Assembly (NCBI RefSeq): GCF_021533195.1
Contig: NZ_JAJNKB010000001.1
Coordinates: 558,001-622,000, forward strand
Reading direction: 5' to 3'
Source of the DNA: Portibacter marinus
GTDB taxonomy: Bacteria; Bacteroidota; Bacteroidia; Chitinophagales; Saprospiraceae
Length of the DNA: 64,000 bases
Below are positions 1 to 8,687 of this stretch, piece by piece. The notes beneath the pieces were generated by a model. That model was not told the origin of the DNA. It saw nothing but the letters and a program-made list of their open reading frames with translations, and did not search any database. A program made the position numbers and the translations under genes. The first letter of the stretch is position 1. Each line of letters opens with the position of its first letter.

Positions 1-412
1 TGACACGCTTGGCAACCTCTACCGATTTCTTAATGTAATCCAGAAATTCAGCCCTTAAATCCTCATCACCTCCGGCCAGATTGGGTTCATTCCAGTAAAT
101 TTTATGGGCAACGAATACACCCATATCCATTCCATTTTTCGCCAGGGCATCACCCATTTTCTTCTGAACATCTACATCGCGGTTAGACATCCCATTATCC
201 TCAAAAGCACGAAATCCCATTTCTGCCATGAAATTGATCTGATCCACAGGATCACTACCTGCATGATGTTTAAACATCCCAAGATGTGGCGCATACTTTA
301 GTTGAAAGTCATGCTTACCTCCAGACTTATTAAAAATTTCTTTGATTGAAAATCCTCCAACGGCCATTGGCGCAGCGAGTGTCGATGTTTGTATAAAATT
401 TCTTCTATTCAT
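1..412 (-). CDS. TIM-barrel sugar phosphate isomerase/epimerase-like protein, Tat-exported (3' end outside window)
   Basis: Reading from the ATG at 412 down to base 1 the frame stays open for 137 codons and leaves the window. The N-terminus reads MNRRNFIQTSTLAAPMAVGG, a twin-arginine motif (RRNFIQ) followed by a short hydrophobic stretch, so export by Tat is likely. The next part (KYAPHLGMFKHHAG, DQINFMAEMGFRAFEDNGM, GVFVAHKIYWNEP) has the look of the AP-endonuclease-2-type TIM barrel of hydroxypyruvate isomerase-like proteins, which often carry Tat signals in Bacteroidota. The substrate cannot be told. It is divergent from the K+ channel gene across about 90 bp. The family call rests on the first third only. 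Confidence 0.75.
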   Translation of the reverse strand, partial: MNRRNFIQTSTLAAPMAVGGFSIKEIFNKSGGKHDFQLKYAPHLGMFKHHAGSDPVDQINFMAEMGFRAFEDNGMSNRDVDVQKKMGDALAKNGMDMGVFVAHKIYWNEPNLAGGDEDLRAEFLDYIKKSVEVAKRV

Positions 413-505
413 TAGACTTACTTATGCCAATCAATATAAAGAAAATAATTTTACCCTAAATTAGAATTTACTTATTCCATCATTAATTAGTCAGAATCCG
501 TCGTT

Positions 506-814
506 ATGCTATTTATTCAAACCATCATCTCATTCCTAAGAGATAAAGAATATCGTGATTTACTATTTACCTCCACTTTGATCATTATCATCGGAGGGCT
601 TACTTATCATTATCTTGAAGGCTGGAATTTCATTGATTCGTTCTACTTTGCTATCATTACATTAACAACCATCGGTTATGGTGACTTTTCACCACAAACT
701 TCCGGTGGCAAGATCTTTACTATGTTTTATGTATTGATCGGATTAGGAATGATACTAACCTTTATTCAAACCGTATATACGCATTATTCAGATATAAAAA
801 AATCAAAAAAATGA
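506..814 (+). CDS. Two-TM potassium channel (Ion_trans_2)
   Basis: A 102-residue membrane protein with one hydrophobic helix (about residues 18-36), a pore helix with the K+ selectivity filter TTIGYGD at residues 54-60, and a second hydrophobic helix (about 68-90). This is the minimal two-TM channel core, which would assemble as a tetramer in the inner membrane. There is no RCK/TrkA or cyclic-nucleotide domain; the C-terminus is a short lysine-rich tail. The stop overlaps the start of the next gene (ATGA), so the two are probably translated together. The filter makes the family call firm. The gating signal is unknown. Confidence 0.9.
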   Translation: MLFIQTIISFLRDKEYRDLLFTSTLIIIIGGLTYHYLEGWNFIDSFYFAIITLTTIGYGDFSPQTSGGKIFTMFYVLIGLGMILTFIQTVYTHYSDIKKSKK

Positions 815-1917
815 AGTCACTTTATGTATTGCTATTCTTTTCATTAGCTACCCTGATCATCAAAGCCCAGGATACGGACCGAAAAATTCAATTCCCTGAT
901 GTGGAAGGCTTTAAAACCTTAAAAGTTGATCTCCACATTCATACTGTATTTTCAGATGGGTCAGTATGGCCCAATATCAGAATTCAGGAAGCGGTCAGGG
1001 ATGGACTGGATGCCATTTCACTAACAGAACATTTAGAGTATCAGCCTCATAAGCAAGACATCCCTCATCCTGACCGAAACAGATCCTATGAAATAGCAGT
1101 GGAGCAAGCTAAACCGCATGACCTTTTAATCATTCACGGTGCAGAAATTACACGAAAAATGCCGCCAGGTCATTCTAATGCGCTCTTTATCGAAGATGCC
1201 AATAAATTGATGATCGAAGATTCATTGGAAGTATTCGCAGAAGCACATCGCCAGGGTGCATTTGTATTCTGGAATCATCCAGATTGGATTCAGCAAAGAG
1301 CAGATGGAGTTGCCAGAATGACGGACTTTCATCGACTTTTAGTAGAAAAGGACTACTTGCATGGAATAGAAGTTGTCAATGACTTAACCTACTCAGAAGA
1401 AGCATTAGAACTGGCAAAGAAAGAAGGCCTTACCGCCATCGGCACTTCTGATATTCATGGCCTGGTGGATTATCAATATAGATTGGCAGAAGGTGGACAT
1501 CGACCTGTTACGCTGGTTTTTGCAGAAGAAAGAAGCATTCAGAGTATAAAAGAGGCTTTGTTTGAAGGCAGAACGGTAGCCTGGTACAATGATTTACTCA
1601 TCGGAGAAGAGCAATGGTTAGATAAAATTATAGCATCTTCACTTTCTTTTGACAGTGAAGGATTCATCGGTCCTTCATCTGTGCTACAGGTCAAAGTCAC
1701 CAACAATTCTGATGCAACCTATTTATTGAAAAATACATCTGACTATAGTTTGCAAAAGCATTCAGACATTGTGACCATCGCTCCTCATTCCGATAAATTA
1801 CTATTAGTCAGAACTTTAGATCACGAAGGTGAGCAAATATCTTTAAGTTTCGAGGTACTCAATGCCATCAGTGGCAAAGATATGCATCCTGACCTGGATA
1901 TTAATATTGATAAATAA
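811..1917 (+). CDS. Exported PHP-domain phosphodiesterase (Sb-PDE-like)
   Basis: 368 residues. Residues 1-19 form a signal peptide (hydrophobic run ending IIKAQ). The PHP metal motifs follow: DLHIHT with H42 and H44, LTEHLEY with E73/H74, later GAEIT, FWNHPD and a TSDIHG near the end of the barrel. PHP proteins bind two or three metals and cleave phosphoesters. Similar exported Bacteroidota proteins are annotated as Sb-PDE family phosphodiesterases. The C-terminal 100 residues form a beta-rich extension. It is coupled to the K+ channel by a 4-nt ATGA overlap. The natural substrate is unknown; a periplasmic phosphodiester is the likely guess. Confidence 0.8.
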   Translation: MKSLYVLLFFSLATLIIKAQDTDRKIQFPDVEGFKTLKVDLHIHTVFSDGSVWPNIRIQEAVRDGLDAISLTEHLEYQPHKQDIPHPDRNRSYEIAVEQAKPHDLLIIHGAEITRKMPPGHSNALFIEDANKLMIEDSLEVFAEAHRQGAFVFWNHPDWIQQRADGVARMTDFHRLLVEKDYLHGIEVVNDLTYSEEALELAKKEGLTAIGTSDIHGLVDYQYRLAEGGHRPVTLVFAEERSIQSIKEALFEGRTVAWYNDLLIGEEQWLDKIIASSLSFDSEGFIGPSSVLQVKVTNNSDATYLLKNTSDYSLQKHSDIVTIAPHSDKLLLVRTLDHEGEQISLSFEVLNAISGKDMHPDLDINIDK

Positions 1918-1953
1918 ACCGATCAATTTGTAAAGAATCAAAGTTTACTAGTC

Positions 1954-3480
1954 ATGGCAATATTAGGCAATATCGTAAAGAGAATTCTTGACTTCACAGA
2001 AGCATTGGTTCCTCAGCAAGATCACGTTAGTAATCAGGAAAAAGTACTTGAAAATTTGCTTGAAAAAGCGAAGGATACGGTTTTTGGCCGCTACTACAAA
2101 TTTGATAAGTTACTCGAAAGTGAAGATATACGCCAAGCTTTTGTGGAAGCTGTACCTTATCATGATTATGATAAGATAAATGCCAGGTGGTGGAGTAAGA
2201 TGCATGATGGAACACCTGATATTACTTGGCCTGGATCACCAGGTTACTTTGCATTGAGCTCAGGAACTACAGGTAGTGAAAGTAAAAGGATACCTGTTAC
2301 AGATGACATGATCGCCGCGATCAGACGAGGTGGTATCATACAGATTACTTCTCTTCGAAATTTTGATTTACCACCTGAATTTTTTGAGAAGGAATTCATG
2401 ATGCTTGGAAGCTCCACCGATTTAGAAGAAAAAGAACATCATAAAGAAGGTGAAATCAGCGGCATAAGTGCCAGCAGAATACCTTTTTGGTTTCGATCTT
2501 ACTATAAACCAGGTGAAGAAATTGCGCAGATCGATGATTGGGATTCCAGAGTGCATGAGATCGCTAAAAATGCTAAAAATTGGGACATCAGTGGATTAAG
2601 CGGTATTCCTTCCTGGATGGAGCTGATGATGAAAGAAGTGATCAAATATCACGAGGCTGATAACATTCATGATGTGTGGCCTAACTTGCAAGTCTATACC
2701 TCAGGTGGCGTAGCCTTCGAGCCGTATGCTAAAAGTTTCGCTGAACTTTGTGGTAAGCCGGTGACCATCATAGACACCTATCTTGCATCTGAAGGTTTTA
2801 TCGCCTGCCAAACCAGGCCGGAGACAGACTCAATGCAACTTCTGACCAACAACGGCATCTATTTTGAATTCATTCCCATGAATCCTGATTACATTAAGGA
2901 GGATGGTTCCATCGTGGATGATGCTCCAAGCCTGAGCTTGAAAGAAGTAGAACTGAATCAAGATTATATACTGATCCTCAGTAGTGTCAGTGGAGCATGG
3001 CGATATCTGATTGGAGATACCATCGCCTTCACTGATATTGAAAGGACAGAAATCAAAATTACCGGTAGAACCAAATTTTTTCTAAATACAGTCGGTTCAC
3101 AGCTTTCAGTCAATAAACTGAACGACGCAGTTAAGGAATTAGAAACTAAGTTCGATGCCAAAATACCTGAGTATACTATTTGTGCACAAAAAATAGATGG
3201 TGAATTCTATCATGTCTGGTATTTAGGTGCAGAAGACTTGAACCAGTCACCTGAAACACTTTCCGAAGCCCTAGATAGTTACTTGAAGTCGGCTAACAAA
3301 AACTATAGCGTAGCGAGATCAAAAGCTTTAAAAGGTGTTAAGGTGCACGTCATTGATCCTGAGGTGTTCTATGATTGGAGCGGTGCACAAAAGAAAAAAG
3401 GGGGCCAGGTAAAGATGGAAAAAGTAATGAACCAGGAAAAATTCGAAGAATGGGAAGCTTTTGTTCAATCACAGAGCTGA
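1954..3480 (+). CDS. GH3 auxin-responsive promoter-family protein (acyl-adenylate/amido-synthetase fold)
   Basis: 508 residues matching the bacterial GH3 family in length and motifs: an ATP/AMP loop SSGTTGSESKRIPVT near residue 105, YTSGGVAFEPYA near 250, DTYLASEGFIA near 273, and WRYLIGDTIAF near 350, followed by the smaller C-terminal lobe. Plant GH3 enzymes adenylate a carboxylic acid and conjugate it to an amino acid. Bacterial members are common in Bacteroidota but their substrates are mostly unknown. No signal peptide, so cytoplasmic. The 3' end overlaps the convergent zincin gene by 12 bp. Family call is firm, substrate unknown. Confidence 0.88.
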   Translation: MAILGNIVKRILDFTEALVPQQDHVSNQEKVLENLLEKAKDTVFGRYYKFDKLLESEDIRQAFVEAVPYHDYDKINARWWSKMHDGTPDITWPGSPGYFALSSGTTGSESKRIPVTDDMIAAIRRGGIIQITSLRNFDLPPEFFEKEFMMLGSSTDLEEKEHHKEGEISGISASRIPFWFRSYYKPGEEIAQIDDWDSRVHEIAKNAKNWDISGLSGIPSWMELMMKEVIKYHEADNIHDVWPNLQVYTSGGVAFEPYAKSFAELCGKPVTIIDTYLASEGFIACQTRPETDSMQLLTNNGIYFEFIPMNPDYIKEDGSIVDDAPSLSLKEVELNQDYILILSSVSGAWRYLIGDTIAFTDIERTEIKITGRTKFFLNTVGSQLSVNKLNDAVKELETKFDAKIPEYTICAQKIDGEFYHVWYLGAEDLNQSPETLSEALDSYLKSANKNYSVARSKALKGVKVHVIDPEVFYDWSGAQKKKGGQVKMEKVMNQEKFEEWEAFVQSQS

Positions 3481-4098
3481 AGAAGTCATTTTCTCTTCTC
3501 TAATTCTGACCATTTCCATTATTTCCTCAGGAGATAGGTAGTATTTCTTAATTCTAGCCACATATTTCTCATCGATATCTGCATGGTTCAAAATAAACTG
3601 CTTGGTCTTAAGAATGTATTTCTCCATTCCGGACCTGATAGCAAAACCATCTGCTGCTCTTTCAGCACGCATGATATGATTGTCCACGAACAAATATTTG
3701 ACTCCGAAAGCGATTAAATTGTATCGACTGCGATTCTGATAATCCATGATATGACCCAGTTCATGACCTAACCAACCGATCATAACATCACGTGGAAGGT
3801 CTTTAGTCAAATATCTTTTTCCTGAGATTTTAAAGACTTTGCTGATTAATATTACATACTCCCGATCTCTTCTATGCTTAAAAAAACTACTGAACTTTGG
3901 ACGAGCCTGCATGGTAGATTGCTTAATACTGTCTTTAAATCTAAACTCAATATTAGCATCTTGCAATTCAGGATAATAACTTAACGCTTTGAGCGCTTCA
4001 TCCTTAATTTCGTCTGGAATAATGTGATTGTTGGCAATAGACTTTTGACTTATGATACTCATCAATAATGTTACTGTGATCAGGCGTAATATGTTCAT
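3469..4098 (-). CDS. Small exported M48-like zincin
   Basis: 209 residues with a signal peptide (hydrophobic residues 3-22). The zinc-metallopeptidase motif HELGH is at residues 112-116 inside GWLGHELGHIMDYQ, and a downstream RAERAADGFAI supplies the glutamate and the ExxxD pattern seen in M48-type peptidases. It lacks the membrane helices of HtpX, so it would act in the periplasm or outside the cell. The C-terminus is charged. Convergent 12-bp overlap with the GH3 gene. GH13 lies upstream on the same strand 51 bp away and may be co-transcribed. Target unknown. Confidence 0.75.
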   Translation of the reverse strand: MNILRLITVTLLMSIISQKSIANNHIIPDEIKDEALKALSYYPELQDANIEFRFKDSIKQSTMQARPKFSSFFKHRRDREYVILISKVFKISGKRYLTKDLPRDVMIGWLGHELGHIMDYQNRSRYNLIAFGVKYLFVDNHIMRAERAADGFAIRSGMEKYILKTKQFILNHADIDEKYVARIKKYYLSPEEIMEMVRIREEKMTSSAL

Positions 4099-4149
4099 TC
4101 TCTTGATATAACGTCTTTTATGTTAGATATTTCATTTTAGTTTGTTATG

Positions 4150-5643
4150 TCAATTTTTTAGAGTTAAAACATGTATACAGTATGGAACCAATTCGCTACT
4201 GAATTTATTTTCCTGAGGATAGGTCAAAATTTCATTTTCCACCTCGAGTGTCGGGAAGTTAATGTGTTGGTTCTGATCTGACAAACTTATAACAACCCAA
4301 ATTTGTTCCTGTTCGAATTTTCTGAGGAAAGACAGAACATAATCATTGTCAACATCCAAAAATTCAATTTCACCCTCCTGTATACACAAATACGTTTTCC
4401 TAATGAAAATTAGTTTTTTATAAAAGTTGAGAAGTGAATCCGGGTTCGAGATTTGCTCTTCAACAGAAATGCCATTATCATCTGCTAATTTGCTGTCATT
4501 CCACCAGGGACCACTATCTTTGTACCAAAGTGTAGATCCTGGGCTTACCATCTTGGCTTGCCATGGGAATGCCTCTCTGCGAGGAATGTCATTACCATCT
4601 GAAACCCCATAAACTCCGAAACCTCCTTCGCCTTCCATACCCAATTCCTGACCATAGTAGATAGCTGGAGCACCTTTTAGAAGAATATTTAACGCTGCCC
4701 CAATTTTTAACTTGGCAGGATGACTGCTAACCGAGGATGCATATCGCGTTGTATCGTGATTTTCAATAATAATGATCTGCTTTTTACCTTCGGGTGTCCC
4801 TTGAACACCTTGTTCCTGTGCCCACTCTATCTCCCCCTTGTTAAAATTACTGATGGCATATTTAAGTGGAAAAGCAAACATAAAATCCACACCAGCCTCA
4901 TTATAAGCCTTTATACCGTGTGAAGACCAATCTGCCTGTTCTCCAATAAACTTGACATCTGAATTCATCTCCTTGACTCGACCGATCAATGGCTTCCAAA
5001 ACTTACTATATACACCGACCAATCGACCTTTGTCGTCTAAGTCATCCATCATATGATCTAAACGAAAACCATCTATTCCATCTCGAAGTGTACCGTCCCC
5101 ATGTGGATCCACCCAAAAGGCGAATTCTTTAAAAATCTGATCCTGTGTCTCAGGATTAAATAAATTTAGACAAGCTACTTTTCTGATATTTCCATCATAC
5201 GAATGTATCTCTGCTAAGTCAAATATGATAGATTCCGGTTCGGTATTATTGGGCCCATTATACAAAATATGTTGACCATAGGGTGACTCGGGATTTCCAT
5301 AACTTTCTTTAAACCATATGTGATCTTCCGTCACATACTGTACTTCCATATCTAAATATAATTTCATGCCTCTTGCGTGTACAGCACGAATCAAATTAAA
5401 ATAATCTTCCAGTGTCCCGTAGCGGGGATCAATTTTTCTGAAGTCAGTTGCAAAGTAGTTGTGATAGAAGACAGAATCATAAATGGGCAGGATTAAAATA
5501 GAACTTGCCCCTAACTCCTGTATATAATCCAGTTTAGAGGCCAATCCTTGAAAGTCACCATGTTGATCTCCTTTACTATCGTAAAAGCTTCGTTGAAAAA
5601 CATGATAAAAGATTTCATCTTTAATTTCCCGTGTGTTGTTCAT
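4150..5643 (-). CDS. GH13 alpha-amylase-family enzyme
   Basis: 497 residues, no signal peptide. The catalytic triad is visible: nucleophile D196 in DGFRLDHMM (region II), acid/base E235 in FIGEQAD (region III) and D297 in ENHDTTRY (region IV). The barrel is followed by a short beta C-terminal domain. Region I is unusual: where amylases have D-x-V-x-N-H this protein reads LDMEVQYVTEDH, so the conserved Asn-His pair is missing. The general layout resembles trehalose synthase/alpha-glucosidase-like GH13 enzymes, but the specificity cannot be assigned. It is divergent from the T9SS subtilase. Confidence 0.85.
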   Translation of the reverse strand: MNNTREIKDEIFYHVFQRSFYDSKGDQHGDFQGLASKLDYIQELGASSILILPIYDSVFYHNYFATDFRKIDPRYGTLEDYFNLIRAVHARGMKLYLDMEVQYVTEDHIWFKESYGNPESPYGQHILYNGPNNTEPESIIFDLAEIHSYDGNIRKVACLNLFNPETQDQIFKEFAFWVDPHGDGTLRDGIDGFRLDHMMDDLDDKGRLVGVYSKFWKPLIGRVKEMNSDVKFIGEQADWSSHGIKAYNEAGVDFMFAFPLKYAISNFNKGEIEWAQEQGVQGTPEGKKQIIIIENHDTTRYASSVSSHPAKLKIGAALNILLKGAPAIYYGQELGMEGEGGFGVYGVSDGNDIPRREAFPWQAKMVSPGSTLWYKDSGPWWNDSKLADDNGISVEEQISNPDSLLNFYKKLIFIRKTYLCIQEGEIEFLDVDNDYVLSFLRKFEQEQIWVVISLSDQNQHINFPTLEVENEILTYPQENKFSSELVPYCIHVLTLKN

Positions 5644-5713
5644 TCCTCTATAAACCTACAAAATAAGCGATAAATGACGTGCACTTCAATACGTTTTGCT
5701 TTATATTAGTATT

Positions 5714-5728
5714 TATAATGGCATTATA
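5714..5728. promoter_or_regulatory. 15-bp palindrome in a divergent promoter region
   Basis: TATAATG-G-CATTATA is a perfect 7+1+7 inverted repeat 34 bp before the subtilase start and 70 bp before the GH13 start. It overlaps a TATAAT-like sequence, so it could be an operator. No matching copy was noticed elsewhere in the window. Function is inferred from position only. Confidence 0.4.
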
Positions 5729-5762
5729 GCCAGACTTTTAAGAGCAAACTAAACCTTATTTT

Positions 5763-7340
5763 ATGAAATATTGGCAACTCACCATCCTGGTATTGATTGG
5801 TCAGTTCTGCTTTGCTCAGATGAATTTGAATTACCACCCCAACAGACTATTAATAAAATTTAACACACCTCCCGACCTGAATACAGTTGACCTCAATAAA
5901 CAGTTGTTCAATATCAATAATCTTGATCGGTTGTCTTCCAAGCATGGTCTTCGGAAAATTAAACCGATGAATCCTTATGCAGGTAGCGATATCTTCGCTT
6001 TAGAATTCAGTGGAAAATCAGAGTTAGAAAAAATCATTCTGGAATACTCAGAGACGAGACAATTCCAATACGTAGAACATGATTTTCAGGGCGAGGGAGG
6101 TGGCGGACTTGTACCTGATGACTTTCGGTATGCTAGGCAGTGGAGTCTAAACAATGATGGCAGTTTTCCGCTTGGTCCCAGTCCGACTTCCGGAGCAGAT
6201 ATTGACATGCAAAGGGCTTGGGAAATCACAACAGGCAGTAGTGAAACCATCATTGCTGTGCTAGATTCGGGTTTAAAACTTGATCATCCGGAATTCGAAG
6301 GCAGGATCTGGTCGGATGGCGCGTTTAACAATGGAAAGGATTACGCTAATAACGACAATGATGCGTCCGATGACCTGGGACATGGTACCAATGTGACCAG
6401 TATTTTGGCAGCAACTGGTGATAACGCCAAGGGATTTGCAGGTGTGAATTGGCAAGCCCAAATCATGCCACTCAAGATACTGGACGAAAACAATTATGGT
6501 TATTATTCCTGGTGGGTAGAAGCCATTTATTATGCGGTTCATCATGGAGCGCAAGTAATCAACATGTCTGTTGGTGGCAGTAGCTACTCGTCTGCTCTCG
6601 AAGATGCAGTAAACTATGCTTATAGAAATGGGGTGATCATTGTCGCTTGTATGATGAACGAAAACAATGAAAGAACTTACTATCCTGCAGGATACGACAA
6701 TACCATTGCTGTAGGAGCAACAAGTGCCGATGACACCCGCTCCAACCAGTTTCCATGGAACGAACAGAAGGGAAGCAATTATGGTCAACACATTGACTTT
6801 ACTGCACCTGGCAATTATATCTATGGACTTTCGTACCATGATGAAAATAATTTTGATTCATATTGGTCCGGGACATCACAGGCAACGCCACATGTTGCTG
6901 GCCTCATTTCATTGATGTTGGCGCTAGATCCAACCCTCAACCTCGAATCTGTGCGTGCAACCTTAATCAATACAAGCGAAGATCAGGTGGGAAGAGCTAA
7001 TGAGGACAGTGCAGGTTGGGACAAGTTTCATGGACATGGCAGGGTCAATGCGTATGAAGCACTGGCTAGCCTGGTTGTGAGTTCGGTAGCCCTTGAAAGT
7101 GATTTAGCTATTAGACTGTCGCCTAATCCAATTGAGCGGGGATCTATGATGCACATTGAATTTCCATCTGATGCGCAAAAGCGGCTTGCTATCTATGATG
7201 TATCCGGCCGATTATTGATAGTCGATCGCATCAATAGTTCAAATTATTTTTTCAATACTGCCAATCTGGAAACGGGTAGCTATTATTTAAAAGTCAACCA
7301 AAATATAAAATCAAAGACCATAAAATTTATCGTAAAATAG
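5763..7340 (+). CDS. Subtilisin-family (S8) serine protease with T9SS sorting domain
   Basis: 525 residues: signal peptide (1-19, ending CFAQ), an I9-like propeptide region (about 20-115), a subtilase domain with D168 (AVLDSG), H207 (GHGTN) and S372 (GTSQATPHVAG), and a C-terminal type A sorting domain from about residue 450 (RLSPNPIERGSM ... GSYYLKVNQNIKSKTIKFIVK). All triad residues are present, so it should be active. The sorting domain predicts export through the outer membrane by T9SS and attachment or release at the surface. The stop TAG overlaps the GTG start of the next gene, pointing to an operon. Confidence 0.95.
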   Translation: MKYWQLTILVLIGQFCFAQMNLNYHPNRLLIKFNTPPDLNTVDLNKQLFNINNLDRLSSKHGLRKIKPMNPYAGSDIFALEFSGKSELEKIILEYSETRQFQYVEHDFQGEGGGGLVPDDFRYARQWSLNNDGSFPLGPSPTSGADIDMQRAWEITTGSSETIIAVLDSGLKLDHPEFEGRIWSDGAFNNGKDYANNDNDASDDLGHGTNVTSILAATGDNAKGFAGVNWQAQIMPLKILDENNYGYYSWWVEAIYYAVHHGAQVINMSVGGSSYSSALEDAVNYAYRNGVIIVACMMNENNERTYYPAGYDNTIAVGATSADDTRSNQFPWNEQKGSNYGQHIDFTAPGNYIYGLSYHDENNFDSYWSGTSQATPHVAGLISLMLALDPTLNLESVRATLINTSEDQVGRANEDSAGWDKFHGHGRVNAYEALASLVVSSVALESDLAIRLSPNPIERGSMMHIEFPSDAQKRLAIYDVSGRLLIVDRINSSNYFFNTANLETGSYYLKVNQNIKSKTIKFIVK

Positions 7341-8212
7341 TGAAGTATACCGTTTTCGTTTTACTTGGTCTATTTTCTTTAACCACCGTTAATGCGCAAG
7401 GCTTTCAATGGTGGAATGACTTGCATGATTGGAACGGCGTCACCCCCTGGAGAAGATATATTCAACTTTCTACCAGTGGATTAGGTCCGAATGCTCTGCC
7501 CGTTCCCACTTTCAATAGTCGTGAAATTAAAGATGGCTACTCCATTGACAATCAGTTGCGTTACCATCACAATCCGGATGATCCAACCTTTGATCATCAG
7601 ATCAGGATTGATTACCAATTGTTCAACAGAATAGGAATTGCAGCCTGGATGGTCACAGCTGAGTACTATAATACCAGTATTGCTTTGCGAAATCAAAGAA
7701 AATTAAGGGAATTTGAGCCCAAAGGCATTGTATCCGGTGACGTTTATCTATCCACCTACCTCAACATTTTACAGGAAAATCAAAATCGCCCTACCCTTCT
7801 TCTCAGTGCCAATCTCAAGACAGCTTCAGGTAATAATCTAGGTGGCGGGAGGCACACCGACACCCCTGGTTACTATTTTGACTTGCTGGCGGCCAAGACA
7901 TATGGCGCTTTCCGGCCGTATATTGCCTCTGGATTATACGTATATCAAACTTTTAGTACCCGGAATTACCAGAATGACGCCTTTTTATACGGCATAGGTA
8001 CTCATTTTAATAAACACAGATACGAAATTCAATTAGAATGGGCCGGGTATATAGGTTATTTTGACATTGGCGACAAACCAAGTGTGATAAGGGTTGACCT
8101 TTCCTTTAAAATAAATGATAATAATCGAATCCTGATCAGAACACAGACGGGACTAAATGACTTTGATTATCATACCATTTCGCTTGGCTATACTTATATT
8201 TATAGAAAATAG
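7340..8212 (+). CDS. Outer-membrane beta-barrel protein
   Basis: 290 residues starting at a GTG that overlaps the previous stop (TAGTG). Signal peptide 1-19 (ending VNAQ). The rest has alternating hydrophobic/polar strands rich in Tyr, Asn and Arg and ends in an aromatic-rich strand (DYHTISLGYTYIYRK), as in small outer-membrane barrels. No conserved family was recognised. Coupling to the T9SS subtilase suggests a shared surface role, but this is inference. Confidence 0.7.
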   Translation: MKYTVFVLLGLFSLTTVNAQGFQWWNDLHDWNGVTPWRRYIQLSTSGLGPNALPVPTFNSREIKDGYSIDNQLRYHHNPDDPTFDHQIRIDYQLFNRIGIAAWMVTAEYYNTSIALRNQRKLREFEPKGIVSGDVYLSTYLNILQENQNRPTLLLSANLKTASGNNLGGGRHTDTPGYYFDLLAAKTYGAFRPYIASGLYVYQTFSTRNYQNDAFLYGIGTHFNKHRYEIQLEWAGYIGYFDIGDKPSVIRVDLSFKINDNNRILIRTQTGLNDFDYHTISLGYTYIYRK

Positions 8213-8216
8213 AAAG

Positions 8217-8687
8217 ATGAGAACATTTCTGATGGTTTTTTTTGTGGTGTTGGGTCAATGGTTGTTTGGGCAGAATCAAGTATTGAGCGACCAAGAACAA
8301 GAAGTTTACAATGTGATTGTAAAACTATTTGATGGCATGAGAGCTGGCGATTCCACTATGGTGCACGAAGTATTTTCTGACGATGTAAGGATGTACACTT
8401 GCTTTAAAGATAAAAATGGAGAAATACAGATTCAACAAGGTGATTTGAATGCATTTCTCAATGCGGTAGGCTCCCCACATGAAGAGATGTGGGATGAAAG
8501 AATATGGAACACCAAGGTGGATGTAGAAATGGGAGTAGCTCAGATTTGGACGGAATACGCTTTTTATATTGGTGAAACTTTCAGCCATTGCGGAATCGAT
8601 GCCTTCCAACTTATTAAAGAAGAAGATTGGAAAATCATACACCTGATGGATACCAGGATAAAAGATAACTGTGATAAAACCAAATAA
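8217..8687 (+). CDS. Exported NTF2/SnoaL-like domain protein
   Basis: 156 residues from the ATG at 8217, chosen because it follows the previous stop directly and gives a clean signal peptide (FLMVFFVVLGQWLFGQ). The mature part fits the DUF4440/SnoaL-like NTF2 fold: VIVKLFDGMRAGDSTMVHEVFSDDVRMYT at the start and VAQIWTEYAFYIGE followed by CGIDAFQLIKEEDWKIIHLMDTR at the end. Such domains bind small ligands or act as accessory domains. A longer frame exists upstream but would overlap the barrel gene. Third gene of the subtilase operon and directly abuts the TspO-like gene. Confidence 0.75.
   Translation: MRTFLMVFFVVLGQWLFGQNQVLSDQEQEVYNVIVKLFDGMRAGDSTMVHEVFSDDVRMYTCFKDKNGEIQIQQGDLNAFLNAVGSPHEEMWDERIWNTKVDVEMGVAQIWTEYAFYIGETFSHCGIDAFQLIKEEDWKIIHLMDTRIKDNCDKTK

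Noticed and set aside
4435-4460. tRNA T-loop-like GGTTCGAGA
   Set aside because: It is inside the GH13 coding sequence and no acceptor or anticodon arm can be formed around it. No tRNA was found anywhere in the window.
6273-6839. 188-codon open frame on the minus strand
   Set aside because: It lies wholly inside the subtilase gene, whose catalytic motifs are intact, and its translation resembles no protein; it is an antisense shadow.
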